Source: Cornus controversa
Lineage: Eukaryota > Streptophyta > Magnoliopsida > Cornales > Cornaceae
Direction: 5' to 3'
Assembly (NCBI GenBank): GCA_026545225.1
Contig: CM048845.1
Location: forward strand, 27,618,001 to 27,682,000
DNA: 64,000 nucleotides
Positions 11,332 to 23,170 of the stretch are shown piece after piece. A program made the translations under genes and the position numbers. Under the pieces are notes generated by a model that was given only the letters and a program-made list of their open reading frames with translations, did not search any database and was not told the origin of the DNA. Every line of letters begins with the position of its first letter. The first letter of the stretch is position 1.

Positions 11332-11931
11332 GTGAGAAATTCCTCAAAGTCTTGCATCAACCCTTCTTTACCTTCAGGATATCTGGACATTAAATGAAAA
11401 TGGAACAAGTTGATTGAATTTTTATATTTAATTTAAATGTCCATTTTTTTAAAAGCTTTCACAACAACTTCCACTTGGTTGAATATATAGGTTGTTTTTG
11501 CCATCAAAAAAAAAAAAAGAGTTTGGCCCCCTTGCCTCTTGACAATTTCAATAATCCTAAATGTGATGCTTCAGAATGGTGGATTTTAGCAATGGAATCC
11601 TTCTACCCTAGGTGTTTTAACCGCTTGCTGTCCTTGAATTTGGTTGATTGGGAGCGAATCCTCTTCCCATATTTGATTTCATATGGTTTGGAGGTGAAGA
11701 TCTTAGGCACTTTGGTAATGATCCCACATGTTCAACTTGTTTTCTTTCAAAAATTAGCGAAAACTGCTCATATTGGGACTGATCTTCATGCTAGCCACAG
11801 ATTCTTTCACACAAGGCTGGTGATTGTCCCCAGCCTGCCACAACAAAGAAAGCCAAACTATAGTTTGTCTTTGGCACCTCCTATGTAATGTAAATTTGAT
11901 GTCATTGTATAGGTCTTGATTGTTGTTATTT

Positions 11932-12339
11932 ATTCATGTTATGTTGTGGCCCGAACTTGGTCTCGGCGCGGGTCGCATTGCGACCCGGCTTTGACCTGAA
12001 AAATGGGCTTTTGTTATTTCATGACCCCTTTTTTGCTTACAGGTCCAAACCCTGTTTAAGACTCTCTTGTAGCCCAGTATATAATGGCATATAGGGTTTG
12101 GAGTGGGATTAAGAGAGAAAACACTGAAAACGCAGAAAGAGAGTGAGTGCGAGACCTAGGGTTTTGGGTTGAAACTTGTAATCTCCTGATTTTCGCATAT
12201 TGAAAACTTTCGCTAGATCTTCGTTGTGGACGTAGGCACATCACCGAACCACGTAAATTCTTGTGTTTTGTGTGCCGTGCTTGTTTCGTTTTTATTTTGT
12301 GATTGTGCTTGGTTTGTGGCTGTTTGTCATAACAATTCA
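11932..12339 (+). mobile_element. Ty1/copia-type solo LTR, 398 bp
   Basis: The LTR runs from TGTTATG (11937) to CATAACA (12334), giving perfect 7-bp terminal inverted repeats. ATTCA flanks it on both sides (11932-11936 and 12335-12339) as a perfect 5-bp target duplication. The segment GTGGACGTAGGCACATCACC followed by GAACCACG and T/G-rich sequence is typical of the R-U5 part of plant copia LTRs. No internal sequence remains, so it arose by LTR-LTR recombination. Confidence 0.85.
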
Positions 12340-12477
12340 CATACATTGCACCAGCTCTAGTGATGATAATTGAAATTGTCAAGGGGCAAGGGGGTCAACT
12401 TTTGGTTGCATTTTTCTTTTGTATATATATATATATTTACATATGTAAATATATAGATACATATATATTATGCCCCT

Positions 12478-13697
12478 TTAGCAAGGGCAGATCTATTAAG
12501 GGACTAAGGGGGGGCTATGGCCTCCCAAAGTTTTTGAAAAATTTATGTACCCCAAGCTAAAATTTATAAAACATATATAATAGGTATTGAATTTTAAGAA
12601 TTTTAACAATTGGCCCCCCAAAATAAAAAAAAATGAGGCTCCCTCAAAATACCAAAGCCTCTTCAAATCTTCTTAACAGTCATATCAGTTTAACGATTAA
12701 CACATTGTGCCATTTCTCCAACAATTAACGCTACTTTTCTCTCTCTCCTTTTCTTCCTTCTTCTCAACATTTTCTTCTTCTTGTTCTTCTCAACTTGAAA
12801 CCCTAGTTTCTATCTTTTTTCTGAGTACTCTTTGTTTTCCTTATTTTTTTCTTTACTTTCTTTCCAGTAATTTTTTTACAAAAATCCTCTCTTACAATTT
12901 ATTTGTTCTTATTTCAACCCTAATTCATTATGCTATCCTTTGTTTCTGTTTCATTTTCCTATCTTCTCTTTTTTCCACTTTTCTTGAATCCTCCTTGAAG
13001 GTTAAAACTTAAACATATTTTAGATTTGTGAGAGCTTTTGAACTTGCATTATAGCATCACTCTCTGCATTTTTTTTTCTGACATTATTTTTTTGCTATAG
13101 GTTCAATCTTAAAACAAAGGATTGTTGCAATCGTGAAATGTTTTTTCTTTCTTTCTAACTTGCCAATTTTTTTTTTTTTTCACTGTAATCATGAAATCAT
13201 GTGTTGCTGCTGTTACTCAGCAAAGAACTATTTCAACTATGAAAATTGTTAAAATAATACTTTTCAACAAGATGGAGCATGAGTTTATGACATTCAGGAT
13301 TGAAAAAATAATTGCTTAGAATTTTAGTTTGAATTCAATAATAGATGTTTTTTATTCTCTAAAAGATCGTTTGACACAATTTTGATATTAGATATTTCAT
13401 TTTGTTTTGTACATATCCATGTCATAATTGACTAGATATATGACGAGTTTTTTTTGGTTCATTTTTGTTTGTATCCATGATGAAATTAGGAAGATGTAAG
13501 TCGATGTGTACCTCATAGATTATGAAATACTTTTTTAGTTTATAGGCAATGTAATATTAGATCTTTTATATTAAGAATATTTACTAAGACTTCTACTAAA
13601 AGAAAAGTAGGACACATTAAATTTATTTATTTTAGTTCTAATTCAATGTTACTAGTTTGGCCCCTCCAAAACTAAATTCCTAGATCCGCTCTGCCTT
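12478..13697. mobile_element. Probable non-autonomous DNA transposon
   Basis: The left end GCAAGGGCAGATCTATTAAG and the reverse complement of the right end (GGCAGAGCGGATCTAGGAAT, ending 13697) are similar, and both lead into GGGGGGC/GGAGGGGCC blocks. The interior is T-rich with no transposase; the 101-aa ORF at 12707-13012 is low-complexity S/F/L. I could not find a convincing target duplication, so the superfamily is open. Confidence 0.4.
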
Positions 13698-13863
13698 TTA
13701 CCCCATTGCTTGGTGTGGTGGTAGAAGCACGGGTGCTCAATATGAAAATTCGGGTTTGAATGTGAGGACAATCACTTTGTGCAAATAATGTCAATGATTA
13801 GGTATGTAACTTAATCCAGCCATCTATGACTGTGATTTCCTACAGGTCCAACACTGTCAAAAT
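13698..13863 (+). mobile_element. Possible tRNA-derived SINE fragment
   Basis: TGGTGTGGTGGTAGAAGCAC resembles a pol III A box and GGGTTTGAATGTG, 32 bp further on, a B box. CTTTGTGCAAATAATG and GATTAGGTATGTA follow, a layout seen in plant SINEs. Target duplications and tail are not clear. Confidence 0.35.
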
Positions 13864-13877
13864 TAAGTAACAGAGAC

Positions 13878-15100
13878 TTTTTTTTATAAGTAAAATTTCA
13901 TTAAAGGAGCTCAAGAGGGGAGTGCTCCCAAAAGATTACATAAGAGGCCGCACGTAGCCAACTATACCTTTAAACTATCTACAAAATCCATCAATTGATC
14001 AACAAAACTACAATTTCACCCATTGATCAAACAGAATAAATAAGTCATTATATTTTATTTGAGAGACCAAATATTGGAGTCTCCTCCCCATCGAAGGACC
14101 TCCTATTCCTTTCGCACCACAAACCCCACCACAAACACAGGGAGTGGCCCTCCAAGCTTCTCTGGCTCGGCTATCCACTATACACCCTCTCCAAGCCTCG
14201 ATCACGTCCACCGTGGAATCTAGAAATACCCAAAACATACCAAGCGCGACCAAAAACAAAGACCAAACATTCCTCGCCACTGGGCAATGAAGAAGGTGGT
14301 TCACAGTTTCCTCCGCCTTCTAAAACATACAACACCAATTCACCACAATCCTCCACCTCCTTTTGAGGTTATCTAAAGTGAGAATCCTCCCTAGGGCAGC
14401 CATCCATGCAAAAAAAAGCCACCTTCCATGGGGCTTTCAATTTCCAGATGGCCTTCCAAGGGAAGGTGGTGCCTTGGATCTCATGTATGCTCTGATAAAA
14501 TGATCTTGTCTATCCCATCTCCCTCCACCAAAAACAAAGACCAAACATCCCTCTCGAGGAACCTAGCCAAATCATCTCGTCCATCCCATCCCCCTCCACC
14601 ACTTGGCTATAGAGTAGTGCTAGGAACTCTGTGACTTTCGCTAGCTCCTAGTCATGAAACTCTCTCCAGAACTGCACGTCCCAAATCGTCCCTTCCGCTA
14701 GCAAGCCAATAACAGTCGGTAACCAAGGCATGCCTATTCGTAACGATCCTCCAAAGACGAGGAAACTTGCGAGCCAAAGCATGATCCCTACACCAGTGAT
14801 CCTCCCAGAATCTGATGTGCCTCCCACTCCTGACTCTGAATCGTATTCGTTTGGAGAACTCATCCCAATCCTTTCGGATATTCTTCCAAACGCCCACCCC
14901 CCAAAGGGAGCCGCATCTTCTTAGAAACCCATCCGCCATAGTCCTCCCCGCTTTGACAAGCAACAACCCTCCTCCATAGTTTGGACCTCTCTCTGCCAAA
15001 CCTCCGAATCCATTTGCCCAACAAAGCCTTTTTGAACAAATCAAGCCTCCTAATTCCCAGGCCCCCTTTCTGAATGGGGGTGCAAACCTCCACTAATCCA
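13878..15100 (-). pseudogene. LINE ORF2 C-terminal part (post-RT and zf-RVT)
   Basis: Broken frames read [20 protein letters not shown] then [17 protein letters not shown], and later HLLHCPVARNVWSLF with the Cys/His of the zf-RVT domain. There are several frameshifts. It is antisense to the host gene. The tail ends at the T tract next to the left target duplication. Confidence 0.75.
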
Positions 15101-15160
15101 CCAAATTGTATTTGGATTCATCACCCAAGAGACTTCATCTGAATCATCTCTAGTCTTCGA

Positions 15161-16997
15161 ATGACAAATATCGGCATCGGAAGGAGAGACATGAAATATG
15201 TCAGAAGTTTCGAAAGAGTGGTTTTCATAAGCGATGGGTGGAAAGGGAGGTCATCTATCTCTCTTTTATTTTCCCTGGAGGAGGATGGTTCACATTGGGT
15301 GTTCTCGGGGGTTTATGGGCGGGTTGGGGATGTGGAGAGGAGAGGGTTGTGGGAGGAGTTATATAGTGTCAGGAGGAGATGGGCGGCTCCATGGTGTGTG
15401 GGAGGGGATTTTAACGATGTCAGGAGGAGTTAGATAGTGTCAAGGGGAGATGGGCGGCTCCATGGTGTGTGGGAGGGGATTTTAACGAGGTCAGGAGTCC
15501 CAGTGAGAGGTCTTTGGGGGGGGGGGGGGGGGAATGGATGTCGACTATGATGGAGTTCTCGGATTTCATGGACATCCATCATCCTACACTATCATGGTTG
15601 GACAAGTTCTTAGTTTTTGGGGATTTAGAGGAGAAGTTCCCGGATGTGGCTTAGGTGGGTTTGGCTAGATTGGTCTCAGAACATATTCCTATCCTTCTTG
15701 ATTGTGGCAGTTTGAGGAGAGGAAGGGCCTATTTCGGTTCGAGAACTTGTGGCTCAAAGCAGAGGGCTTTAAGGAGAGGGTTCAAAATTGGTGGATCAGA
15801 TATGAGGTTAGAGGCAGCCCGAGCTAATAGTTGGCTAACAAGCTTGGGCTTTTGAAGGATGACATTAAGAAGTGGAACAAGGAAGTCTTCGGCAACCTGG
15901 AATGGTGTAAGAACAAAATCATCCTTGAAATTTCAGAGTTGGATTGAAAGGAGGGGGAAAAGGGTCTTAGCGACATAGAGAGGAGTAGGAGGGAGGAGTG
16001 TAAGGCGGAATTTGGGGAGATCGCGGTTATAGAGGAGATCTCATGGAGACAGAAGTCCAGGGCGCTTTGGCTAAAAGAAGGAGATGCCAACACGAAATTC
16101 TTTCATTGTTTGGCAAACGCTCATTGACGAGGCAACCACATTGGCAAGATCTGCATTGATGGGAGCCTGTTGACCAAAGAGGATGATATTTAGAGGGGGA
16201 TCGTTTCTTATTATTAGAAGTTGTATACAGAAATGGCTAGTTGGAGACCTCTGCCAAACGGGCTTGAGTTTGCAAGCATCTCTGAGGAGGAAGAGGTGAG
16301 GCCTTTTGAGGAGGAAGAGGTGATAGAGGCTTTGAAATGTTGTGAGGGGGACAAAGCTTCAGGTTCAGATGGCTTCACAATGGCTTTCTTCCAACAGAAT
16401 TAGGAGGTGGTCAAGGTAGAGGTGATGGGAGCTCTCAATTCTTTTCACACAGAAGGAAGGTTCGAGAAGAGTCTCAATGCTTCCTTTATTGCGGTCATCC
16501 CTAAGAAGGGCGGAGCTATTGAGGCTAGGGATTTTAGACCGGCTTAGTGGGTGCCATTTACAAGTTGTTCACCAAAGTCCTAGCTATGTGTTTGAGGAGG
16601 GTTATGGATGTGGTGATTTCGGATTCACATAATACCTTCGTGGGAAGTCATTAGATTATGGATTCAGTGCTAGTGGCTAGTGAGTGTGTGGTGGCTAGGA
16701 TTAGAAGTGGAGTGCTGGGGATTATTTGCAAGTTGGATATTGAGAAGGCTTATGATCATGTGAGTTGGGATTTCTTATGAAAGGATGGATTTTGGGCACC
16801 GATGGAGGAAATGGATTCACTTTCGTATTTTAATTGTCCGTTTCTTTGTCCTGGTGAATGGTTCCCTAGCTGGTTTTTCACGAGTTCTAGAGGGATTCGA
16901 CAGGGGGATTCTCTCTCTCCTTTCCTGATTCTTATTGCAATGGAGGCCTTCAGTAGGTTGATGAGGAGAGCGGAAGAGTTGGGCGGTATTAGAAGGT
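15161..16997 (+). pseudogene. LINE ORF2 N-terminal part (endonuclease and partial RT), inverted
   Basis: Frames in order give WVFSGVYGRVGD and VGGDFNDV (endonuclease), a duplicated GGDFNEV segment (15421-15500, direct repeat of 15365-15430), LSWLDKFLVFGD and [18 protein letters not shown] (linker), KASGSDGFTMAFFQQN and [26 protein letters not shown], and RGIRQGDSLSPFLI (RT blocks). It ends shortly after this last block. Numerous stops and a G(16) run at 15517-15532 show decay. Confidence 0.75.
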
Positions 16998-17011
16998 AAG
17001 AAACAGAGACT

Positions 17012-17520
17012 CCACTCAAATGTTGAACACACTAAGACGAAAGTTCTATTTTTTTCTTTCGAAATGACAAATATAACCATAAAATTTCATCTTCTCATCT
17101 CTCATGCTCAAACAGTAAACAACCAAGATTCTCCATGACCATCTTCCTCGATATTGAAAATGGAAATCCGAAAACAATGAAGCCCAAAGTTGGGTGTGTA
17201 AATGCCTTTTTTTTTTTTGGGGGGGGGGGGGGGAAGCTAGTTGGAGAAAGTGATCTTGCGAAGACAGCGTTGATGAAGGTGATGTGACCAAAAAGGCCGT
17301 TACTGATGATGTAGAGCATAGTTTGGCGAACCAACTGGTACACAACGGAAAGTTGGCCTAAAGTTTTGTAAGAGAATGGCCGTTTCTTTTGTGAACTAGC
17401 CTTTTCTTTTTACACTAAAATGAAGATGGCAAGAGTCGAACTTGGGGAAAGTTTGGGAAGGGAAGCACTCTGGGAGAGTGATTTGGCCCATAGAACATGG
17501 GGATCAAATCCTAGACATTT
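17012..17520. other. Intron sequence with T/G homopolymer
   Basis: No gene is recognised. A T(12)G(15) run lies at about 17207-17233. Short minus-strand ORFs here (17046-17345) have no family I know. Confidence 0.4.
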
Positions 17521-17525
17521 GAGAG

Positions 17526-18968
17526 TGATGGGGTTAAACTCGGATTAAATTGTAAGCTTAATTTTGCCATTTTTATCAAAATATAATTTAACCACTCGCA
17601 AAAGCACGAATCTTTGTAGATAAGGTTCTATATAGAGGGTATCGATCCCACGAGGACTAGTCGCAATTGTCTTAAAGAAAGATTAATTCTACTTTAATCC
17701 TAAAAACAGGTTTTTTGATTTTTGTTTATAATCTATTGCATGAATGAAATGACAATAAAATTAAAGAGTTTGAGTTGGGAGAGAGAGCTAGGGGTGGTTT
17801 CCACCACTAGCCATTCACATGTTCATAAATGTAGCAAGCATGGGATTCATAAGTTAAATACCTAACAATGTCATTAGGCTTGTGACCTCAATGACATATC
17901 AAAAGATCAATGTGTGTGCTAACCTATCATAATCCATCTTCAACAAGCATAGCTCTTCAATCTAACTAACTACCTAATTACCCTACTCTCTAAGTGAACA
18001 CTACATGCATTCAAACTACCTTGTCTTGGCATGGTCTATACAAGCAAACATCACACATTCATTTAAACACCATTATATAGCCATCATTTGCACTTCTTGT
18101 GGAATATGCAAATGTTGTGCATTCAAGTGACAAAATCTACTCTAAGACAAGAATAAATTCCAAATCAAATGAATATATATAAGAAATGTATTTGTGTACA
18201 TAGTCACTAGGCTAAATAATCAACATTTAACTACAAATCCCCAAGTGCTACAAAAATGAACAAGTTTACATGGCTAGGTGTGTCAACCACACCCTAGTGG
18301 AGAAGTTAGTTGGTCATGGCAGCCTTACACCCTTCCATTGATGAAGAAAGTGAAGCTTCTTGGTCTGGTTCAGCTCCTCTTCTTCCTCTCCCGAAGGTCT
18401 CTCCTTGGATGGTCTGATGTGTGTTGAGAGATATGTGAGATATGAGAGATATGACTCTTTTTGTGCTTTTTGGCTTCCTTTTCAACCTTGGGGGCCCACC
18501 ATATATATATATATGACTATATATATCCCTTGTATCAAGAAGGTCCCCAAGGGTCTTGTTCAAGTCAGACAATCCCCCTAAGTCGTGCAAAAAGGGAGAT
18601 TTTGTTGCAAGTGGGAAAACAGGTGAGCAAGTGGCCAAGTGGGTTCTGCAGAATCTCGATCAATTGAGATTGGATCTCGATCGATCGAGATTTCGATCAA
18701 TCGAAATGAGATCTCGATTAATCGAGATTTCGATCAATCGAGATTTCGATTAATCGAGATCAACATCTCGATTGATCGAGATGCCTTTGGCTGCAATTCT
18801 GACTTTTTCTTTTCAGCTGCCAATAGCTTCAAACTTTGCTCCATTTACTCTAGTACCTGCAATACATCAAAAACACAAAAATACCGTAAACATATCTCGG
18901 TAAACGCAAAAACGGAACTAACATATGCAATAAAGAGGGTTCAAATGCATAGAATTGAACACTTATCA
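17526..18968 (-). repeat. 3' LTR of the Athila-like element
   Basis: Terminal TG and CA are present, with outer flank GAGAG. It carries a cluster of TCGAT(C/T)(A/G)ATCGA palindromes at 18654-18782 that is 16 bp longer than in the other LTR. A TATATATATATATG run lies at 18501-18515. Confidence 0.9.
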
Positions 18969-18990
18969 CACCCCCAAACTTACATATTGC
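18969..18990 (-). promoter_or_regulatory. Polypurine tract of the Athila-like element
   Basis: On the minus strand AAGTTTGGGGGTG abuts the 3' LTR. This is the second-strand primer site. The same motif with one change (AAGTTTGGAGGTG) borders the LTR at 478 in the decayed relative. Confidence 0.75.
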
Positions 18991-20809
18991 TAGTCCCTTA
19001 GCAATACGATATTACAAAAATGAAATTAACTATATTATACAAAAGTTGAATCATGCTCAGTCATCACTAGATAAAGGGCGATCATCCGTTCATCTCACAA
19101 TTGGCAAATGCAAAAAGTATTACAGAACTATGTGGTCATTAGCAAAAATGGACTTGCACAAGCTATAAATAAACGACGGTCCCCACATAATGGCCAGTTC
19201 GAACAAACATACCAATTCCGACCCCAAAATCCTCTTTGAAAAGTGAACATGCATTCTAACGCGTGGCTTTTGTCATATTCGGAGAAGAAAACGAACAAAT
19301 CTGTTTTTAAGAGAAAAACTCATTGAAAACGTTCGACACCGCTGTTCATTATCGCAAAACATTCATGATTGCTCATGTGCGGATGACCGTGCAATGCTTA
19401 GCTCTTTTTGCTTTCTTGTAAGCCCATGTAGCGGCATTGGGCCAATGACTCCCAAACCAATTGGTTTTAGGGCATTAGGTGAAGAAACACCCCTCGGACT
19501 TAATAACCGAGCTTACAAGGCGATAAGCTTAAGCAAGCCACCCGCTTATTACTGCTCAACCTTGCACACTTATGCGCGAATATTCCCTGCTTTGAGGCAT
19601 AGAAATTCGGTTTATTGAGTGAGAAGGCTTATTGCAAATTTTTCTCTTTTTCTCTCTTTTTCTCCCTTTTTTTTTTTACAACAACAACAACCGGAAGAAC
19701 TTATTCTTTAAGTTGTTCAGATAAAAACAGAAATTTACAAAATTCTCCCTCAGACTTATACCCCACAGTTTAAAATGCATGTGTGCGAATTTGTGCGTTT
19801 AAGGACAAATTTAGGGCAAGAACCATACGTGATCAAATTTGGACAAAAATGTAGACCGTTCTAGCCTACTATATAGCTTGCAAAAGTGCGGGTATTTACA
19901 ATGTTAAAGTTCTTAACTACCTACTGCATTTACCTCGGACATTTATTCGAATGAACTTCCTTTAAAAAGAAATCAAGACATTATAGCAAGCATGCAAAAA
20001 TATCAAGAAAACTGCTCTACAATGACACTCAATATAATGACTGAACATTGCATGCATATGCAAGTGGTATAGCATACCACACCCCCAAACTTATATGCAA
20101 CATTGTCCTCAATGTTTGGATAAGAAGAACAAGGAAAGAAGTTACCGGGATTGCAGAATGCGACAAAAATGGGATTCCACAGTAGCGGTCATCTTGCAAA
20201 TAAGAAAAACCTGCACAGAACACCAACTGGATACCACGAGCATTAAAAGGAACAAAAAGTAGATAAACAGAACATAATGAAATAAGTATGCACAAACGGA
20301 CAATGCCAATATCACTGTATATCTAAGGGTCTGAACTAGTGTTTCCCAATTGTCTAAGAGGTCTATGCGATAAGATATTGACTATCCAGGCACGCTAACG
20401 TATAGCACGCAAAGGGGCTGCCTTTCTTTATTAACGCCATACTGTGTTGAAGCAATCTCAACAGTATTGGGAATTTAAACCAAGCGGTAATAAACGGAAA
20501 TCATCAACTGAATCGCATATAACAATTAGACAAGTGGTACTACATACATAGTCAAAGTAGAGAGAACAGAGATATTGACAGAAAGCAAAAATAAAGACAG
20601 GAAAGATAACACATGGTAGAACAGAAAAAAAAACTGTATTCCATAAATGTGAAAATGAGTTTAGTACACGGCGTACATGTAGGTGGAATACTAAAAAAGA
20701 AACTAAAAATGAAAGAAAACATGGCCAACATGGCCTATCCAACATAAAGAAAGAACAGGAAATACAGAAAGTAAAACAGAAAAAAAAAAAAAAAACCACA
20801 TAAAAGCAG
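18991..20809 (-). other. 3' untranslated interior of the Athila-like element
   Basis: About 1.8 kb between the second ORF and the 3' LTR holds no convincing ORF. The 195-aa frame 21045-20458 overlaps the end of the 379-aa ORF in another frame and turns low-complexity, so I treat it as a shadow. Blocks near 19440-19520 (CAATGACTCCCAAACCAATT) are shared with the decayed relative near 1048-1110. Confidence 0.6.
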
Positions 20810-21949
20810 CTACTCGAGGGCGGGTGGTGGTGGTGGTGGCTCGGTGGGAGCAGAAGTGGAGGTGGAAGCTCGTCCTGCAAATAGGAACTGCAGGTCCTGC
20901 CGGAAGGCTCGGAACTCGTCGAGAATCGCCTGCTGGAGCCGCTCAACATCAGCCGCCAGGCAGGAATAGCCCGTCGCCAGGATGTCGTGCCGCTCTGCAG
21001 CCATATCCATCTCCTCCTCCTCCATCTCCTCGTCCTCAGACCCATCCCTTGCAGGCTCTCCCTCCTCCATCTCCACTAGGGCATCCATATCTACATCGTC
21101 TGGTGGATCACCCTGGTGGTCCTGTCGCTCTAAGTGTCGCCTCACCCGCTCCCACTGAGAAGATGTGAAGTGGGTGGGCGGTGCTAACTGGATGTCAGTA
21201 TCACTGACCGGTATGCTGGCATGACTAAGAAAAGCTGCGACCAGGAAAGGAAAGGGAAGCCGCCAGCTCGCTGATCGCCTCATCCTCTTGTTGACGAGGC
21301 CGTCCCAGACTTTGAACATCTGCCCCCAGATCAGTGATGGGACAGAAACCCACGTGCCCGTGTGGAAAGAATAAAGGCAACGGAGGAGGTCGCCCCTACG
21401 CTCTGCCACGTGCTGCAGGGGACACGCGTTCTTGATGAGAACGGTGTCCAGGAACCACAGTCTGCTCGGGCACATCAATTTGGACGTGCAGTTGTGACTG
21501 GGCGTGGTAAACGCCCCGCCACACATGTCCATCACGATGGAGAACAGTGTCGTGTCTGTTGGAAGTGCGGCCCTGAAAAGTGGTCGACCGTCCTGGTCAA
21601 CCATGTCTGGCGGCTGCTGGTGAGGAATGCCGAGCATCTGCGCAATTCGGCTCGGCGTAATCGTGATCGTCGTGGTGCCCACGACCGTCTCTAATGTGTC
21701 CGGCGCTGTGCAGGAGTAGGTCATGCGTTCGTAGAAGACCTGCACTAAGCGCTCGTGTGCCACGTCAGTGGGAGGCACACATAGTCGGTCGAGGCGACGC
21801 CTCCTGAGCTCGGCGACAGTCCACGCGCTGTCGGGACGCGACTCGAACTCTGCTAAATCAAAAATCTGCTCCGGGTGAAACTTCCGAGACTGGAAGGCTC
21901 GCCCGGGCACGTCTCTAACTGAACCGGGGGCATTCTTCACCCTCGCCAT
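20810..21949 (-). CDS. Second ORF of Athila-like element (putative plant transposon protein), 379 aa
   Basis: An ATG at 21949 opens an uninterrupted 379-codon frame on the coding strand of the element, 3' of gag-protease where Athila elements carry their env-position ORF. Residues about 60-115 (VQVFYERM, then ITPSRIAQMLGIP) fit the plant-transposon domain found in such ORFs, in which a reading-head helix precedes a short L-G-I/L-P motif. Residues about 285-320 are strongly acidic (EDEEMEEEEMD), followed by a probable coiled coil (VERLQQAILDEFRAFRQDLQ) and a Pro-rich tail. I see no signal peptide or membrane segment, so an envelope role is not supported. The GC content is visibly higher than in the surroundings. 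The function is unknown. Confidence 0.65.
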   Translation of the reverse strand: MARVKNAPGSVRDVPGRAFQSRKFHPEQIFDLAEFESRPDSAWTVAELRRRRLDRLCVPPTDVAHERLVQVFYERMTYSCTAPDTLETVVGTTTITITPSRIAQMLGIPHQQPPDMVDQDGRPLFRAALPTDTTLFSIVMDMCGGAFTTPSHNCTSKLMCPSRLWFLDTVLIKNACPLQHVAERRGDLLRCLYSFHTGTWVSVPSLIWGQMFKVWDGLVNKRMRRSASWRLPFPFLVAAFLSHASIPVSDTDIQLAPPTHFTSSQWERVRRHLERQDHQGDPPDDVDMDALVEMEEGEPARDGSEDEEMEEEEMDMAAERHDILATGYSCLAADVERLQQAILDEFRAFRQDLQFLFAGRASTSTSAPTEPPPPPPALE

Positions 21950-23170
21950 GATCTCGGAGCAGTCTGCACTTTATTCCAAAAATTACATAAATAAAAAGAA
22001 AATAAAAGGAATAATAAATTAAGAATAAAAATAAAGGAATAAAAATGAAAATGAGGCCCTAGTCCATGGTGCTGACATGAGTTCAAAAAAAATTGCTCTC
22101 AAAGAGGCAGCGTGAGCGGATGCAACCGAAACGATGGGTCACGGTCGCAACCTGTACACTAAGCATTTGAAACAGAGAGAGTGCAATATCTCACCCATAC
22201 ATGTAGTCCTACCCCCAAAAACGTACAAACTCTCATTACGAATATCGCAAATGCACCAACCGAACCCAACATCATCTAACTATGTTTATTATGCCGTAGA
22301 ACTATCAAAAATAGCGAGAAAGTATGCAAAAATGTAGCCATGCATCACTTACCTCAAGGTGAAGAAGATGAACGGCACACGAAGATGAAAACCCACTCGC
22401 AGCCGCGAAGAGATGAGCGTGAGTGTGCTCGCGGCGATCTCGGACTACGGCGAACGGCGGTGAATGGTCGGGAATGGAAGATCAAGTGCGGGATGGCTCT
22501 TGGAAAGACTCTGGATCGCACGGAAGAAGGGAAGAAGTCGGATGGTTTTTTTGAAATGAGAGGGAAGCCCAACAGTTTAAATAAGAGTTCGGCTCACGCG
22601 CAGGCATCGCGTGCATCTCGATTGATCGAGATGTGCATCTCGATTAATCGAGATTTCGATTAATCGAAATCTCACTTCGATCAATTGAGATTAGCATCTC
22701 GATTGATCGAAATCAACTTCGATCAATCGAGAGTCCCTCGTCGATCAATCGAGATTTCGTCTATGAATCGAGACTTTTAATTCGATCAATCGAAAATTTA
22801 TTTCGATCAATCGAAATTTTCTTTCGATCAATCGAAATTTTCGATCGATCGAAGACCAATCGAAGTGCTATCGAAGAATACTACCTCTCGAGACTTTTGG
22901 TTTTGGCAATTCTCTGCAATTTTTCGATCAATCGAGACTGAAATCTCGATCAATCGAAATCTCGATTGATCGAGATCCTGGCTTCGATCAATCGAGATGC
23001 TCAAAAACAGTCAGCTTGAGTTATGCTTCAGGGACTTGGATTTTTTTGGGAATTAGATACTAAGTTGCTGAGACACAAACTTTACTTTGGATTAAAGGGA
23101 CATCATGGAAGCATGATAGCTACCATGGCTATGCCACCTTACACGTCTATGGCACGACGTCCGGATCGGC
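21950..23170 (-). other. Spacer between the two ORFs of the Athila-like element
   Basis: The stretch holds no ORF of note and includes the dense palindrome array at 22614-23000, listed separately. The normal pol region should lie here or upstream but is missing. Confidence 0.6.
22614..23000. repeat. Array of TCGATYRATCGA palindromes (interior)
   Basis: About 390 bp consist largely of 10-18-bp perfect or near-perfect palindromes such as TCTCGATTGATCGAGA, TTCGATCAATCGAA and TTTCGATTAATCGAAA, with short spacers. More than 15 units can be seen. Related clusters lie in both LTRs (18654-18782 and 27428-27542). Confidence 0.85.

Larger units (their letters stand above)
13864..17011 (-). mobile_element. 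Twin-primed (5'-inverted) L1-type LINE
   Basis: Two oppositely oriented pieces of one LINE share a single pair of target duplications: AAGTAACAGAGACT (13864-13877) and AAGAAACAGAGACT (16998-17011), 13 of 14 identical. The minus-strand piece (about 15100 down to 13878) begins after the RT domain, carries the zf-RVT region and ends in a poly(A) tail seen as T(8) at 13877-13884. The plus-strand piece (about 15161-16997) carries endonuclease and the first half of RT. The RT part with the catalytic YADD/FADD box is missing. This is the structure expected from twin priming with loss at the internal junction. Confidence 0.8.

Noticed and set aside
11475..11888. 137-aa ORF as an independent gene
   Set aside because: There is no recognisable domain, the start lies beside an A-run, and it sits in an intron full of insertions.
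12707..13012. 101-aa secreted or membrane protein
   Set aside because: The frame is low-complexity Ser/Phe/Leu from a pyrimidine-rich stretch within a DNA element.
20458..21045. 195-aa minus-strand ORF as an extra gene
   Set aside because: It overlaps the 379-aa ORF in another frame and continues into low-complexity F/S/C-rich sequence, so it is a shadow.
22614..23000. CRISPR-like array
   Set aside because: Units are palindromes with irregular short spacers inside a retrotransposon of a plant genome; there are no unique regular spacers and no cas genes.
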